A DNA stretch of 64,000 nucleotides, from the NCBI RefSeq assembly GCF_028863665.1, contig NZ_JARBFX010000017.1, positions 1 through 64,000 of the forward strand, written 5' to 3'. The position numbers and the translations under genes were made by a program. Shown one piece after another: positions 27,928 to 38,169 of the stretch. The notes under the pieces are model-generated. The model had not been told where the DNA came from and did not search any database. It saw nothing but the letters and a program-made list of their open reading frames with translations. This stretch comes from Aquabacter sediminis (GTDB lineage: Bacteria > Pseudomonadota > Alphaproteobacteria > Rhizobiales > Xanthobacteraceae). The stretch's first letter is position 1. Each line of letters starts with the position of its first letter.

Positions 27928-28800
27928 TCAGCCGAGGCCCATCTTCTTGAATGCCTGGCTGATCCAGGAACCCTTGTTCTCCTGCGGCTGCACGCCGCCG
28001 GCCTGGACCAGCTTGTAGGCGTCCTTGTACCACGGACTGTCCGGGAAATTGTAGCCCAGAACCGCAGCTGCCGTCTGGGCCTCGTTGACGATGCCCATGG
28101 CCATGTAGGCCTCGGTGAGGCGGAACAGCGCCTCTTCCACCTGGCGGGTGGTCTGGTATTGAGTCACCACCACCTTGAAGCGGTTGATGGCGCCCACATA
28201 GTTGCGCTGCTCGAGGTAATAGCGCCCGACCACCATCTCCTTGCCGGCCAGCTGGTCGCGCGCCACCTCCACCTTCTTGCGGGCGGCGGCAGCATATTCG
28301 GTGTTGGGATACTTGCGAATCACGTCCTCCAGCGCGTCCAGCGCCTGCCGTGTGGCGCGCTGGTCGCGGGTGACGTCGGGGATGTTGTCGAAATAGGCCG
28401 AGGCCACCAGGTAAGAGGCATAGGCCGCGTCTGCCGAGCCGGGATGGAGCGTCAGGTAGCGCTTCCCGGCCGAGATCGCCTCATCGTACTTGCCCGCCTC
28501 GTAATAGACATAGGTGTCCATCAGGAGCGCCTTGCGGGCCCATTCGGAATAGGGATGGGTCTTGTCCAGGTCCTCGAAGCGCTTGGCCGCACCCGCGAGG
28601 TCGCCCTTATTCATGAGGGTCAGGCCCTCATTGTAGATCTTCTCCGCCGGCTCATCGGGGGGAATGATCTCGTCCTTGTTGCTGGCGCAGGCCGAAAGGC
28701 TGGCCGCCACCAGGAGGGCGCCCATTAGGCCGAAGGCGCGCTGGCTAACGTTACGAAGGTGCAGGGTGCGCAGGGAGGCGGCGTCGAAGAACAGGCGCAT
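27928..28800 (-). CDS. bamD: Outer membrane protein assembly factor BamD
   Basis: 290-aa lipoprotein of the BAM complex that inserts beta-barrels in the outer membrane. The signal peptide ends in the lipobox LSAC (ALLVAASLSACASN), and five TPR-like repeats follow (ppAEKIYNEGLTLMNKGDLAGAA, DAISAGKRYLTLHP, ATRQALDALEDVIRKYP, VGRYYLEQRNYVGAINRFK). ATG at 28800 gives a normal signal peptide. Part of lpxC-bamD-recN. Confidence 0.94.
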   Translation of the reverse strand: MRLFFDAASLRTLHLRNVSQRAFGLMGALLVAASLSACASNKDEIIPPDEPAEKIYNEGLTLMNKGDLAGAAKRFEDLDKTHPYSEWARKALLMDTYVYYEAGKYDEAISAGKRYLTLHPGSADAAYASYLVASAYFDNIPDVTRDQRATRQALDALEDVIRKYPNTEYAAAARKKVEVARDQLAGKEMVVGRYYLEQRNYVGAINRFKVVVTQYQTTRQVEEALFRLTEAYMAMGIVNEAQTAAAVLGYNFPDSPWYKDAYKLVQAGGVQPQENKGSWISQAFKKMGLG

Positions 28801-29217
28801 CACGTGAAGATCCAATCCCAATCGCTGGCTGCCGTCCGGCGCGCGAACCCTGCTTGGGGCCGCCGGGTGGTCCGCCTCAAAATCGAGCCGGCCCAGACCC
28901 CGCCAGGCTGGCGGCCGAGCCGTCTCTCACCCCATCCAGAACCCGCAACCCGGGCGCACCCGCCAGGGGTCCGACCAGCCCGCAGTCCAGATGCGCGCGG
29001 CGACACAGCTCAGCTGTCCCACACGCCTCGCACATCTAGCCCGCTAACGGGGCTTTCGGACGGCATTGTGGCGCCCATCCATGAAGAGAAGGCAAATACG
29101 CGGGAATCCGCCGCCGCGAAAGTCCACTGTGGGTGCCGAAACGCAAAACCGGCCGGAACCTGGAGAGGTCCGGCCGGTCGATGCAAATCGTGCCCCTTGG
29201 GAAAACGCGATCGGCGA
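28801..29217. other. lpxC-bamD intergenic region
   Basis: 417 bp between the lpxC stop and the bamD start. It contains the lpxC terminator hairpin (29145-29178), so bamD must have its own promoter here. Small frames are Arg/Pro-rich and unsupported. Confidence 0.5.
29145..29178 (-). terminator. lpxC intrinsic terminator
   Basis: Perfect 10-bp stem (29148-29157 with 29169-29178) of the ACCGGCCGGA type, 11-nt loop, followed on the minus strand by TTTT. It starts 40 nt after the lpxC stop and separates lpxC from bamD. Confidence 0.75.
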
Positions 29218-30159
29218 TCAAAGCTCGGGGGCGAAAGCCAGGACCGGGCTGCCAATGGCCAGCTCCGCGCCCTCGCGGCGGCTGCGGGCGGGGGCCTCGA
29301 CGATGGCAAAGGCGGAGCGGTCAGCCAGCAGGGCGTCCACCACCTGGAAGTTCAGCTTGTGACCGCCGCGGAAGGAGCGGTAGCGCGCCAGCAGGGGCAG
29401 GCCGGCCAGGGTGAGGTCGCCCACTGCGTCCATGGCCTTGTGACGCACGAACTCGTCGGAGAAGCGCAGGCCGTCCTCGTTCAGGATGCCGTCGTCGCCG
29501 ACGCAGACGGTGTTGTCCAGCGAGGCGCCGCGGGCATAGCCGGCGGCACGCAGGCGCTCCACATCCTTCAGAAAGCCGAAGGTGCGGGCGGCGGCCAAAT
29601 CCTTGCGGAACACGGCAGGGGTGAGATTGGCGGCGAAACGCTGGCGGCCGATGAGCGCGTTGGCGAACTCGATCTCCACTTCGAGGCGGAAGCCCGCATC
29701 ATAGGGGAGCAGCTCGCCGAACGAGGCGCCAGCCTCGACCCGGATGGGCTTCAGCACCTTGAGATATTTGCGGCGGGCGGGAAGCTCCACCATTCCGGCC
29801 CGCTCGATGGCATCCACGAAGCGGGCGGCGCTGCCGTCCAGGATCGGGACTTCGGGCCCGTCGATCTCAATCACGGCATTGTCGACGCCGAGGCCTGTAA
29901 GGGCGGCAAGGGCGTGCTCGACGGTGGAGACGAGGATGCCGGTCTTGTCGCCCAGCACGGTGGCCAATTCGGTGGCCTGCACGGACTGGCGGGAGACGGC
30001 GACCTTGCGGGGAGCCTGATCGGCGAAGGTGCGGACGAAGACGAGACCGGTGTCACTGGGGGCGGGCTTGAGGGTCAAGGTGGCCTCGATGCCGCCGTGC
30101 ACGCCCACGCCCTTGAGCATGGCCTCTCCGGCCAGGGTCGTCTGCATCTCGCGAGCCAT
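29218..30159 (-). CDS. lpxC: UDP-3-O-acyl-N-acetylglucosamine deacetylase
   Basis: 313-aa zinc enzyme making the committed step of lipid A synthesis. Features: QTTLAGEAMLKGVGVHGG, VSTVEHALAALTGLGVDN with the first zinc His, EVPILDGSAARFVDAIERAG, then ARTFGFLKDVERLRAAGYARG, FSDEFVRHKAMDAVGDLTLAG with His and Asp ligands, and RGGHKLNFQVVDALL with the catalytic His. Downstream of ftsZ, the usual order. ATG at 30159. Confidence 0.96.
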   Translation of the reverse strand: MAREMQTTLAGEAMLKGVGVHGGIEATLTLKPAPSDTGLVFVRTFADQAPRKVAVSRQSVQATELATVLGDKTGILVSTVEHALAALTGLGVDNAVIEIDGPEVPILDGSAARFVDAIERAGMVELPARRKYLKVLKPIRVEAGASFGELLPYDAGFRLEVEIEFANALIGRQRFAANLTPAVFRKDLAAARTFGFLKDVERLRAAGYARGASLDNTVCVGDDGILNEDGLRFSDEFVRHKAMDAVGDLTLAGLPLLARYRSFRGGHKLNFQVVDALLADRSAFAIVEAPARSRREGAELAIGSPVLAFAPEL

Positions 30160-30462
30160 TCCGCCTCGGAAGCCGCCGCGGCCTTCGCCGTCGCACTTCC
30201 GCCCCTAAAGTTTCACCGCACCATCCCAAATCCGCCGTGCTTGATGGGTGTCATCCCACCGGATGTGATCCCTGCCGGCGAACTGATCGGTTCGAGGGTG
30301 AACCTAGTCGCCTTGTTGCGTCGCGCCAAATCACGCTTGCTTACCGGCTGTTACCGACGCAGAAACTTCGTTTATTTTTAGTTATCAAACACTTGCGCCC
30401 GGATGTTCGTCCGGGCGCAAGGGCCTTGTTACAGGCCGCGTGAGCGAATCGCTGCAGTGCGG
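30160..30462. other. ftsZ-lpxC intergenic region
   Basis: 303 bp carrying the ftsZ terminator (30393-30420), an AT-rich stretch around 30360-30392 and presumably the lpxC promoter. No gene is supported. Confidence 0.5.
30393..30420 (-). terminator. ftsZ terminator hairpin
   Basis: Perfect 11-bp stem TTGCGCCCGGA/TCCGGGCGCAA with a 6-nt loop, 42 nt after the ftsZ stop. On the minus strand it is followed by an AT-rich tail rather than a pure T-run. Confidence 0.65.
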
Positions 30463-32181
30463 TCAGTTGGCCTGGCGACGCAGGAAGGCCGGGATCTCCA
30501 GCTGGTCGTCGTCATGGCCGGCCTGGGGCGCGTGGCGTGTGGGTACCTCCGCCGCCGGGCGGGTCGGGGGGCGCTTGGCGAACTCGGAGACCGGGTCGCC
30601 GGGACGGCCGGCCGGACGCTGGGCGGTGCGGGGATCCGGGCCGCGCATGCTGGGCTGGTCACGACGGGGCGCCTGCTGCGGGGCCGGCGCCGGCTCCTCC
30701 TCACGGCGGCCAATGCCCACATGAGCGAGGCGCTGCAGCAGCGTCATGCGCTTCTGCTCCACCGGCGGCTCGCCGCGCTGGGCGCGGATCTGGTTCTGGG
30801 CGGGCATGGGCAACTCGTCCACGCGGGGCATGCGGGGCGCGCGCGGCCGCTGGGCCTGCGGGGGGATGTAAGGCGCAAACTCGTCTTCCACCGGGGCCGG
30901 TGGAGGCGGAGCCTGCGGCTCAGGTTCGGCGAAAAAAGAGGGCTTCGGCGCCGCCGCGCGGATGGTCACGTCGTCAATGGCGACGGCCTGCTGGGGCGCG
31001 GGCTCGGGAGCCATCGGCCGCTGGGTGGTGGGGGCGGGCGCGGAGGCGGCGAGGCTGTCGAGGGCCATCAGGTCCTCGGCCGAGATCGACGCCACTGCGT
31101 TGCGGATCTGGGTTTCGCGGGCGGCTTCCACCGCGGCGCGACCGGCATTGGACATCTTCCGGCCCTGCAGGTCAGGGCTGCTCTCGCCGCGATACTGGAT
31201 CTGCTCGGGGATGACAGCCGGGTCGATGCCGGTGGCCACCACGGACACGCGGATGATGCCGTCCAGCGACTGGTCAAAGGTGGCGCCCAGGATGATGTTG
31301 GCGTCGGGGTCCACTTCCTCGCGGATGCGGGTCGCCGCCTCGTCCACCTCGAACAGCGTCATGTCGTTGCCGCCGGTGATGGAGATGAGCAGCCCGCCGG
31401 CGCCGCGCATGGAGGTCTCGTCCAGGAGCGGATTGGCGATGGCCGCCTCGGCCGCCTGGATGGCGCGCTTGTCGCCGGAGGCTTCGCCCGTGCCCATCAT
31501 CGCCTTGCCCATGTCGCGCATCACGGCGCGCACGTCGGCGAAGTCGAGGTTGATGAGGCCTTCCTTCACCATCAGGTCCGTGATGCAGGCCACGCCCGAA
31601 TAGAGCACCTGGTCCGCCATGGCGAAGGCGTCGGCGAAGGTGGTCTTCTCGTTGGCGACGCGGAACAGGTTCTGATTCGGGATGACGATCAGCGTGTCGA
31701 CGGTCTTCTGAAGCTCGTTGATGCCGTGCTCGGCGACGCGCATGCGGCGCTGGCCCTCGAAGTGGAAGGGCTTGGTCACCACACCCACCGTCAGGATGCC
31801 GAGCTCGCGGGCGGCCCGGGCGACGACGGGGGCGGCGCCGGTGCCGGTGCCACCGCCCATGCCGGCGGTGATGAAGACCATGTGGGAGCCGGACAGGTGG
31901 TCGCGGATCTCGTCGATCACCTCTTCAGCCGCCGCGCGGCCGACTTCCGGCTGCGAACCCGCGCCCAGACCTTCGGTCACGGCGACGCCCATCTGCACCA
32001 GGCGCTCGGCCTTGGAGAGGGACAGGGCCTGCGCATCGGTGTTGGCCACCACGAACTCGACGCCGGTAAGACCGGCGGTGATCATGTTGTTCACCGCGTT
32101 GCCGCCGGCGCCACCGCAGCCGAACACGGTGATCCTGGGCCGCAACTCCCGAATGTCGGGCATCTGAAGGTTGATCGACAT
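30463..32181 (-). CDS. ftsZ: Cell division protein FtsZ
   Basis: 572-aa tubulin-like GTPase forming the Z-ring. The GTPase domain (about 12-320) has [14 protein letters not shown], the tubulin signature [13 protein letters not shown] and the T7 loop [12 protein letters not shown] Pro/Ala/Gln-rich disordered linker of roughly 230 residues follows, then the conserved C-terminal peptide [15 protein letters not shown] that binds FtsA. The long linker is typical of alphaproteobacteria. Downstream of ftsA by 87 bp. Confidence 0.97.
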   Translation of the reverse strand: MSINLQMPDIRELRPRITVFGCGGAGGNAVNNMITAGLTGVEFVVANTDAQALSLSKAERLVQMGVAVTEGLGAGSQPEVGRAAAEEVIDEIRDHLSGSHMVFITAGMGGGTGTGAAPVVARAARELGILTVGVVTKPFHFEGQRRMRVAEHGINELQKTVDTLIVIPNQNLFRVANEKTTFADAFAMADQVLYSGVACITDLMVKEGLINLDFADVRAVMRDMGKAMMGTGEASGDKRAIQAAEAAIANPLLDETSMRGAGGLLISITGGNDMTLFEVDEAATRIREEVDPDANIILGATFDQSLDGIIRVSVVATGIDPAVIPEQIQYRGESSPDLQGRKMSNAGRAAVEAARETQIRNAVASISAEDLMALDSLAASAPAPTTQRPMAPEPAPQQAVAIDDVTIRAAAPKPSFFAEPEPQAPPPPAPVEDEFAPYIPPQAQRPRAPRMPRVDELPMPAQNQIRAQRGEPPVEQKRMTLLQRLAHVGIGRREEEPAPAPQQAPRRDQPSMRGPDPRTAQRPAGRPGDPVSEFAKRPPTRPAAEVPTRHAPQAGHDDDQLEIPAFLRRQAN

Positions 32182-32268
32182 TTTCTCACTCCGTCGCGCC
32201 CGAAGCGCCGTGCCGCCGTCCGAATCCGAGGCTCGCCGAACAGTTAAGGCGAATCTCGTTAACCATCT

Positions 32269-33594
32269 CTAAAAGCTGTCCCTCAGCCAGCGTCCAACGC
32301 GGCCGAAATAGGTGCCCCCGTCCGCGCCCACCGCCTGCCGGCGCCGCGGCTCGAAATGCTCGAGCCCCGCCACCTGGGGATAGACCATCAGGCCCGCCGC
32401 CACCGCGAAGGCGGCGCCACGCGCCGCTTCCGGCAGCCGGGAGACGCCGAGGGGACGTCCGATTCTGACCTGAGGACCGATGATTCGTCCCATCAGATCT
32501 GCAAGTCCCTGCAATTGTGCGGCTCCGCCCGTGAGAACAAGCCGCCGTCCCGCGTCGCCTGCATGCCCAGAGGCCTTCAGGCGATCGCGAATCAGTTCCA
32601 CGATCTCTTCCGCCCGTGGCTTCACGATGGTCACGAGCCGTGCCTTGGGCACCATGTTGGGCTGGTCGCGCTCATCGCCCGAAAGCGGGGGAATGGTCAG
32701 CATGTCGTGGTCGTCGGAGGACACCGCGACGACGGCGCCGTGCAGGCATTTCAGACGCTCGGCATCGGCGAGGCGGGCGGGCAGGCCGCGCGCCACGTCG
32801 TTCGTGATGTGCTGGCCGCCCACTGCGATCCCGTCCACATAGATGCAGTGGCCGCCGGACACGATGGAGAAAGTGGTGGTGCCGGCGCCCATGTCGACGA
32901 GCGTGACGCCCAGCTCCATCTCATCGTCGGTGAGCGAGGAGAGGGCTGCGGCATAAGGCGCGGCCACCATGGCCTCGATGCCCAGATGGCAGCGCTCCAC
33001 GCAGAGCACGAGATTCTTCAAGGAGGTCAGGTCGCCCGTGACCACGTGCATGTCGACGCCGAGCTCACGGCCCAGCATGCCGCACGGCTCGCCGATGCCG
33101 GCGCGCCCGTCCAGCGAATAGCCCACGGGCAGCGCGTGCATCACCGCCCGGCCGTCGCCCACCGCATAGGTGGACGCGGCTTCCAGAACGCGGCGGATGT
33201 CAAACTCCTCCACCGCTGGCGAGGTCAGGCGCACCGCCGCCTCGTAATGCTGGGAGGCGAGGCGGGCTCCGGAGACACCGAGAATCACCGAGGCGATCTG
33301 CACGCCCGACGCGCGCTCCGCCATGTCCACGGCTTGGCGGATGGCCATTTCGGCGCGCGCCATGTCGACGATGGCGCCGCCCTTCACGCCATGGGCGCGG
33401 GTGTGGCCGATGCCGAGCACGTCGATGGAATGGGTGCGCCGGCGCAGCACGTCGGAGGCGCCGCGGGGCTTCAGCCGCGCGATGGCGCAGACGATCTTGC
33501 TGGTACCGATGTCGAGGACCGCGATGATGCCGCTCTTCTTGGGGGCGATCGGGCGCATTTTCGGCGCGAAACCCTGAGCCAGACGATGTCTCAC
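32269..33594 (-). CDS. ftsA: Cell division protein FtsA
   Basis: 441-aa actin-like ATPase that tethers FtsZ to the membrane. Segments: GIIAVLDIGTSKIVCAIARL (phosphate 1), ARAEMAIRQAVDMAERASGV, VTLVDMGAGTTTFSIVSGGH (phosphate 2), VLTGGAAQLQGLADLMGRI (adenosine motif) and the C-terminal amphipathic tail FGRVGRWLRDSF. GTG start overlaps the ftsQ stop by 4 nt (GTGA). Confidence 0.96.
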   Translation of the reverse strand: MRHRLAQGFAPKMRPIAPKKSGIIAVLDIGTSKIVCAIARLKPRGASDVLRRRTHSIDVLGIGHTRAHGVKGGAIVDMARAEMAIRQAVDMAERASGVQIASVILGVSGARLASQHYEAAVRLTSPAVEEFDIRRVLEAASTYAVGDGRAVMHALPVGYSLDGRAGIGEPCGMLGRELGVDMHVVTGDLTSLKNLVLCVERCHLGIEAMVAAPYAAALSSLTDDEMELGVTLVDMGAGTTTFSIVSGGHCIYVDGIAVGGQHITNDVARGLPARLADAERLKCLHGAVVAVSSDDHDMLTIPPLSGDERDQPNMVPKARLVTIVKPRAEEIVELIRDRLKASGHAGDAGRRLVLTGGAAQLQGLADLMGRIIGPQVRIGRPLGVSRLPEAARGAAFAVAAGLMVYPQVAGLEHFEPRRRQAVGADGGTYFGRVGRWLRDSF

Positions 33595-34553
33595 GCCGGT
33601 CCTCCCTTCTTCGCCTTGGCCTTGGCTTTCAGCATCTGATTGCGGGCTTCCGCCGCCGCGTCAGACAGGCGCACCACCACCCGGTCGGGCAGGCGCAAGT
33701 CGACGATGGTGATGTCGCGGGTCAAAAGCCGCTTGTCCCGGTCGAGGTCGGCAAGCTGGAGAAGGGCCTTGTCCAGGCCCTCCTCAGGCAGGCGCACGTC
33801 GATGCCGTTGCGCAGTTTCAGTGTCCAGCGCCGGTCCGCCACCAGGATGGCGGCGCGCACCTGGTCGCGCAGCGCCGGCACCCGGGCGAGGGATTCGACA
33901 ATCTCCACCACGCGCTTTTCGGCTCCTTCGCCCACCACGATGGGCAGGTTCACGTAGCGCGGATCATCCGAATAGGGCGCGATGGGCATGCCGTCGCGGG
34001 CGATCACCTTGATCTGTCCATTGATCTGCCAGAGCGCATAGGCCTCGCGTTCCACGATCGCGATGTCGATACGGTCGGGATAGATCTTGCGCACCGAGGC
34101 GCTGGCGATCCAGGGCAGGGATTCCAGTTCGGCGCGGGTGGCGTCCGCGTCGACGAACAGGATGGATGTGGTGGGCTTGATGCCGGCGGTGGCCAGGATC
34201 TCCTGGGGGGTCACGTGATTCTGGCCGGACAGATTGACCTGCTTGACCTTGAAGCCGGCCACGTTCGCCGCCGCGTCGCCGATATCCACCACGAATTCTC
34301 GGGCTTCCTCCACATGGCCGCCCAGCACCACGCCATAGGCGGTGAAGCCGCCGATGACGAGGGTCGCGAGCAGGCTCGCGCCGCGCCGGCCGAGCCGGGA
34401 GGAGGAGAGGCGCACCGTCATGCGCCGCAGGAAGAGAGCCGTGCGGCTGGCAGGTGCCGGTTCGCGGACTGGGGCCGGACGTGCCGGCCGGCGGGTCGGT
34501 GCGTCGGCGCGGGGGCCGCTCACCGGTCCAGGGACGCGTCCTCGACCATCCAT
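33591..34553 (-). CDS. ftsQ: Cell division protein FtsQ
   Basis: 320-aa bitopic divisome protein. A Pro/Arg-rich cytoplasmic leader of about 55 residues precedes one membrane span (ASLLATLVIGGFTAYGVVLGG), a POTRA domain (FKVKQVNLSGQNHVTPQEIL, about 100-170) and the FtsQ beta domain with PDRIDIAIVEREAYALWQ. An alternative ATG at MTVRLSSSRL (residue 45) would remove the leader. Its start overlaps ddl by 34 nt and its stop overlaps the ftsA start. Confidence 0.94.
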   Translation of the reverse strand: MDGRGRVPGPVSGPRADAPTRRPARPAPVREPAPASRTALFLRRMTVRLSSSRLGRRGASLLATLVIGGFTAYGVVLGGHVEEAREFVVDIGDAAANVAGFKVKQVNLSGQNHVTPQEILATAGIKPTTSILFVDADATRAELESLPWIASASVRKIYPDRIDIAIVEREAYALWQINGQIKVIARDGMPIAPYSDDPRYVNLPIVVGEGAEKRVVEIVESLARVPALRDQVRAAILVADRRWTLKLRNGIDVRLPEEGLDKALLQLADLDRDKRLLTRDITIVDLRLPDRVVVRLSDAAAEARNQMLKAKAKAKKGGPA

Positions 34554-35440
34554 GTCACAAGCTCGCTGAACGTATGGCCCGCATGGACCGCCAAATCGGG
34601 CACAAGGGAGGTTTCCGTCATGCCGGGCTGGGTGTTCACCTCCAGGCAGACCAGCCCGCTCGCATCGCCGGTGCGATCATCGAAGCGGAAGTCCGCGCGG
34701 GAGACGCCCCGGCATCCCAGCGCCTTGTGCGCCTTCAATGTAAGTATCCGCACTTGTTGGTAAATTTCAGGTAAAATCCGAGCCGGAAGAATGTGCTGCG
34801 AGCCGCCGGGCGCATATTTGGATTCATAATCGTAGAAGGCCTGGGTGGATTCGATCTCGATCACCCCCAGCGCCTCGTCGCCCATCACCGCGCAGGTCAG
34901 CTCCATGCCGGGGATGAAGCGTTCCGCCAGCAGCATTTCGCCGTGCTTCCAGTCGGGCCGGAACAGCTCCTGGGGCGGGTGCTCCTGGCCCTCGCGCACG
35001 ATGAAGACGCCGACGCTGGAACCTTCCGCCACGGGTTTCAGCACATAAGGCGGCTCCATCACATGGGCCTTGGCGGCCTCGGCGCGGGAGACCACGCGGC
35101 CGGCGGCGACAGGTACGCCGGCCGCCGCCATCACGATCTTGGCCTGGGCCTTGTCCATGGCGAGGGCGGAGGCGAGCACGCCGGAATGGGAATAGGGAAT
35201 GCGCAGGATTTCCAGGATGCCTTGGATGGTGCCGTCCTCGCCCGGGCGGCCGTGCAGCACGTTGAGGGCGACATCGGGCTTCAGGCGGGCCAGTTCCTCG
35301 GCGACATCGCGCTTCACGTCCACGCGGGTGACCTTGTAGCCGGCGCCTTCCAGCGCCTTGGCGCAGGCTTCGCCGGAGCGCAGGGAGACCTCACGCTCGG
35401 CGGACCATCCGCCCATCAGAACCGCCACATGCTTCGCCAT
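34520..35440 (-). CDS. ddl: D-alanine--D-alanine ligase
   Basis: 306-aa ATP-grasp ligase making D-Ala-D-Ala for peptidoglycan. Features: VAVLMGGWSAEREVSLRSG, NVLHGRPGEDGTIQGILEIL, YSHSGVLASALAMDKAQAK, PPYVLKPVAEGSSVGVFIV, AERFIPGMELTCAVMGD and SRADFRFDD...LVCLEVNTQPGMTETSL. ATG at 35440 gives the canonical N-terminus; the upstream extension is discarded. Overlaps ftsQ by 34 nt. Confidence 0.96.
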   Translation of the reverse strand: MAKHVAVLMGGWSAEREVSLRSGEACAKALEGAGYKVTRVDVKRDVAEELARLKPDVALNVLHGRPGEDGTIQGILEILRIPYSHSGVLASALAMDKAQAKIVMAAAGVPVAAGRVVSRAEAAKAHVMEPPYVLKPVAEGSSVGVFIVREGQEHPPQELFRPDWKHGEMLLAERFIPGMELTCAVMGDEALGVIEIESTQAFYDYESKYAPGGSQHILPARILPEIYQQVRILTLKAHKALGCRGVSRADFRFDDRTGDASGLVCLEVNTQPGMTETSLVPDLAVHAGHTFSELVTWMVEDASLDR

Positions 35441-35598
35441 GATCGCCCTTCGAATCACCCCCGCGCCGCGTCTCTGGTGCGGAACGGAGTCCACGAGTCG
35501 CGGCAGGTCGGGCGCCATTAGAGCGGAGCGCTTGCTTCCAATTCCCTAAGAGGAGAGCGGGATCGGGGAGATTTGCAGGTATCTTTCGGCGGAGCGCG

Positions 35599-36534
35599 TC
35601 AGGTAAGGCCGATGCGCTTGATTTCCCATTCGAGGCGAATGCCCGAGGTGTCGAGGACACGTCGGCGCACCTCCTCGCCCAGGCCCTCGATCTCGGCCGC
35701 GGTGGCGCCGCCCAGATTGATGAGGAAATTGGTGTGCAGCTCCGACACCTGTGCCCGGCCCAGCGTCAGCCCCCGGCAGCCGGCCGCATCCACCAATTGC
35801 CAGGCCTTCTGGCCGGGCGGGTTCTTGAAGGTGGAACCGCCGGTGCGGCTCTTGATGGGCTGGGTGGCTTCGCGGGCGGAGGTGATGCGCTCCATCTCCG
35901 CCGCGATCTCCGCCGGATCGCCGGGCTCGCACCGGAACAGGGCCTCGGTGAAGATGAAGTCGTCGGGCACGTCGCAATGGCGATAGGTGAAGCCCATCTC
36001 GGCATTGGTGAGGGTGCGGACGCGACCATCGCGGGAGACGGCGCGACAGGAGACGAGGGCGTCCCTGGTCTCCCCGCCATAGGCGCCACCATTCATGCGC
36101 AGCACCCCGCCAATGGCGCCGGGAATGCCGCGCAGGAAGGCGAGGCCCTTTAGCCCCGCATCCGCCGCCGCCCGCGCCACCTTCACGTCGGGCACGCCGG
36201 CTCCGGCGCGGACCCGCGTGCCTTCGACGGCGATGTCGGAAAAGCCGCGCCCGAGCCGGATGACGATGCCCGGCACCCCGCCATCGCGCACGATGAGGTT
36301 GGATCCAAGGCCGATCACGGTCACCGGAAGGTCGGCGGGAAAGCCGGCCAGCGCATAGGCAAGGTCCGCCTCATCCGCCGGGGCGAACAGCACCTGCGCC
36401 GGCCCGCCGACACGAAACCAGGTGAGGTTCGCCAAAGGCTCGTTGGCGGTCAGCTTGCCCCGGAGCGAGGGCAAGGCGGCGGCAAGGGCCGGGACGAGAT
36501 CGGGAAAGGCAGGAGCAGGGGCGGGAGCGGACAT
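35599..36534 (-). CDS. murB: UDP-N-acetylenolpyruvoylglucosamine reductase
   Basis: 311-aa FAD enzyme that reduces UDP-GlcNAc-enolpyruvate to UDP-MurNAc. Features: [60 protein letters not shown] and [13 protein letters not shown] for FAD binding, the catalytic Ser in [12 protein letters not shown] and the C-terminal [15 protein letters not shown]. Type I MurB pattern. Separated from ddl by 158 bp. Confidence 0.96.
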   Translation of the reverse strand: MSAPAPAPAFPDLVPALAAALPSLRGKLTANEPLANLTWFRVGGPAQVLFAPADEADLAYALAGFPADLPVTVIGLGSNLIVRDGGVPGIVIRLGRGFSDIAVEGTRVRAGAGVPDVKVARAAADAGLKGLAFLRGIPGAIGGVLRMNGGAYGGETRDALVSCRAVSRDGRVRTLTNAEMGFTYRHCDVPDDFIFTEALFRCEPGDPAEIAAEMERITSAREATQPIKSRTGGSTFKNPPGQKAWQLVDAAGCRGLTLGRAQVSELHTNFLINLGGATAAEIEGLGEEVRRRVLDTSGIRLEWEIKRIGLT

Positions 36535-36590
36535 GACTCAAGCCTTAGGGCAGCGCGAGGCCGGTGGAAAGCACTGCCGCGCATTGGCCG

Positions 36591-37478
36591 TCACAGCACC
36601 ACCACGCCCTTGTGCTTGGCCTCGCCTTCCGGCTCCACATGGATGGTGATGACCATGTCCTCCATGTCCGCCTCGAAGGCGCTTTCGATGCGGTCGCAGA
36701 TCTCGTGGGCGGCGGCCACCGTCATTTCGCCGGGCACCACCAGGTGGAATTCCACGAAGGTCATCCGTCCCGCATGGCGGGTGCGCAGATCATGGGCCTC
36801 CAGCGCGCCGTCCGCATGGAGCGAGACCAGTTCGCGGATGCGCGCCACCACGTCCGCCGGCGGAGCGGCATCCATGAGGCCGCCGACCGAATCGCGCATG
36901 AGCGCCCAGCCGGTCCACAGGATGTTGAGGGCGACGATGCCCGCCAGCAGCGGGTCGAGGATGGGCCAGCCGGTGATGGGCACCAGCACGAAGCCCGCCA
37001 GCACGCCCCCGGAGGTGACCACGTCGGTCATCAGATGCTTGCCGTCCGCCACCAGGGCCGGCGAGCGCCATTTGCGCCCCGACCGCAGCAGCACCACGCA
37101 CCAGATGGCATTGATGACGGTGGCGATGCCGTTCAGCAGCATGCCCTGATAGGGCTGCTCTGGAAGACGGGGGTCCAGCAGGCCGTAATAGGATTCCCGC
37201 AGGATCGACCCTGCGGCCACCACGATGAGCACACCTTCCAGCACGGCGGAGATGTATTCCGCCTTGTGGTGGCCATACTGGTGGTTGTCGTCGGCTGGGC
37301 GCTGGCTGATGTTCAGCGCCACCAGGGCGGCGAGCGAGGCCGCCACATTGATGATGCTCTCCAGCGCGTCGGACAGAAGGGCCACGGAGCCGGTGACCCA
37401 CCAGGCCGCACCCTTCAGCGCGAGCACGAGGATCCCGATGACGACGCTCGCCGCCGCCACCACAAGGGTACGGTTCAT
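36591..37478 (-). CDS. Cation diffusion facilitator (FieF-like) metal exporter
   Basis: 295-aa CDF transporter. Six membrane spans occupy about residues 5-205, with metal sites SDALESIINV (D in helix 2) and GKHLMTDVVTS (H/D in helix 5). The region HHKAEYISAVLEG lies after helix 2-3, and the C-terminal cytoplasmic domain (about 210-295) has GRMTFVEFHLVVPGEMTV and HVEP. Substrate (Zn2+, Fe2+ or Mn2+) cannot be fixed by eye. It sits between murB and murC within the dcw cluster, where it is not part of the standard gene order. Confidence 0.9.
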   Translation of the reverse strand: MNRTLVVAAASVVIGILVLALKGAAWWVTGSVALLSDALESIINVAASLAALVALNISQRPADDNHQYGHHKAEYISAVLEGVLIVVAAGSILRESYYGLLDPRLPEQPYQGMLLNGIATVINAIWCVVLLRSGRKWRSPALVADGKHLMTDVVTSGGVLAGFVLVPITGWPILDPLLAGIVALNILWTGWALMRDSVGGLMDAAPPADVVARIRELVSLHADGALEAHDLRTRHAGRMTFVEFHLVVPGEMTVAAAHEICDRIESAFEADMEDMVITIHVEPEGEAKHKGVVVL

Positions 37479-37707
37479 GGTGGTCGCGCCCAGGTCGTTG
37501 AAACGGCCTTTGACCTATCCCCTCGCGCCCCCCAGTGCAACTGTTGCAAGGGCGAAGCTCCCGCATGCGGTGGACAGCGGGGAGGAGGGAGGCGGAAAAC
37601 TGAGCATCCACGCCGCCTCTGAGGGCTGCGTGTGCGTGACCGGTTGACGGGTTGTGCGCCTCGTCGTCTCTCTGGCCGGGTCCGAGCCTGATGTCCGCGA
37701 GCCGCTC

Positions 37708-38169
37708 ATGCCGATGCCCTTGGAGTACCAGCACACCACGGAGGATTTCGAGCGCTTTCTCGCCGATGCGCGCGAGACCTCCGGCCTCACCACCCGCAAC
37801 CAAGTCTACACCCTGGTGCAGGCGGTGCTGCTCACCTTCCGGCGGAGGCTGTCGCTGACGGATGCCATTCGCTTTGCCGGGGTGCTGCCGCCGGTACTGC
37901 GCGCCATCTTTGTCGTGGACTGGGACCCGGATGCTCCTATCGCGCCGTTCGGCGATCGCGCGGCTTGGACGCGAGAGGCGCAGAGCTTGCGGCGGCACCA
38001 CAATTTCGCGCCGCAGACCTGCATCTCCGACATGGCGCGCGCGCTGCGGCTTCACGTGGATGAAGCCGCCTTCGATGCGGTGCTGGACTGCCTGCCGGCG
38101 GGGGCGCGGGATTTCTGGTCGGTGGATCAGGCCGGCGGGAGCTTGGCCAGCTCCTCGGGCAGCGCATAG
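37708..38169 (+). CDS. DUF2267 domain protein
   Basis: 153-aa protein beginning [18 protein letters not shown]. It has the DUF2267 pattern of two helical halves: [20 protein letters not shown] with [18 protein letters not shown], and [20 protein letters not shown] with [11 protein letters not shown]. The family is uncharacterised. It is the only plus-strand gene inside the dcw block, and its last 43 nt overlap the 3' end of the convergent murC. An upstream GTG at 37654 is possible but the added residues look noncoding. Confidence 0.78.
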   Translation: MPMPLEYQHTTEDFERFLADARETSGLTTRNQVYTLVQAVLLTFRRRLSLTDAIRFAGVLPPVLRAIFVVDWDPDAPIAPFGDRAAWTREAQSLRRHHNFAPQTCISDMARALRLHVDEAAFDAVLDCLPAGARDFWSVDQAGGSLASSSGSA

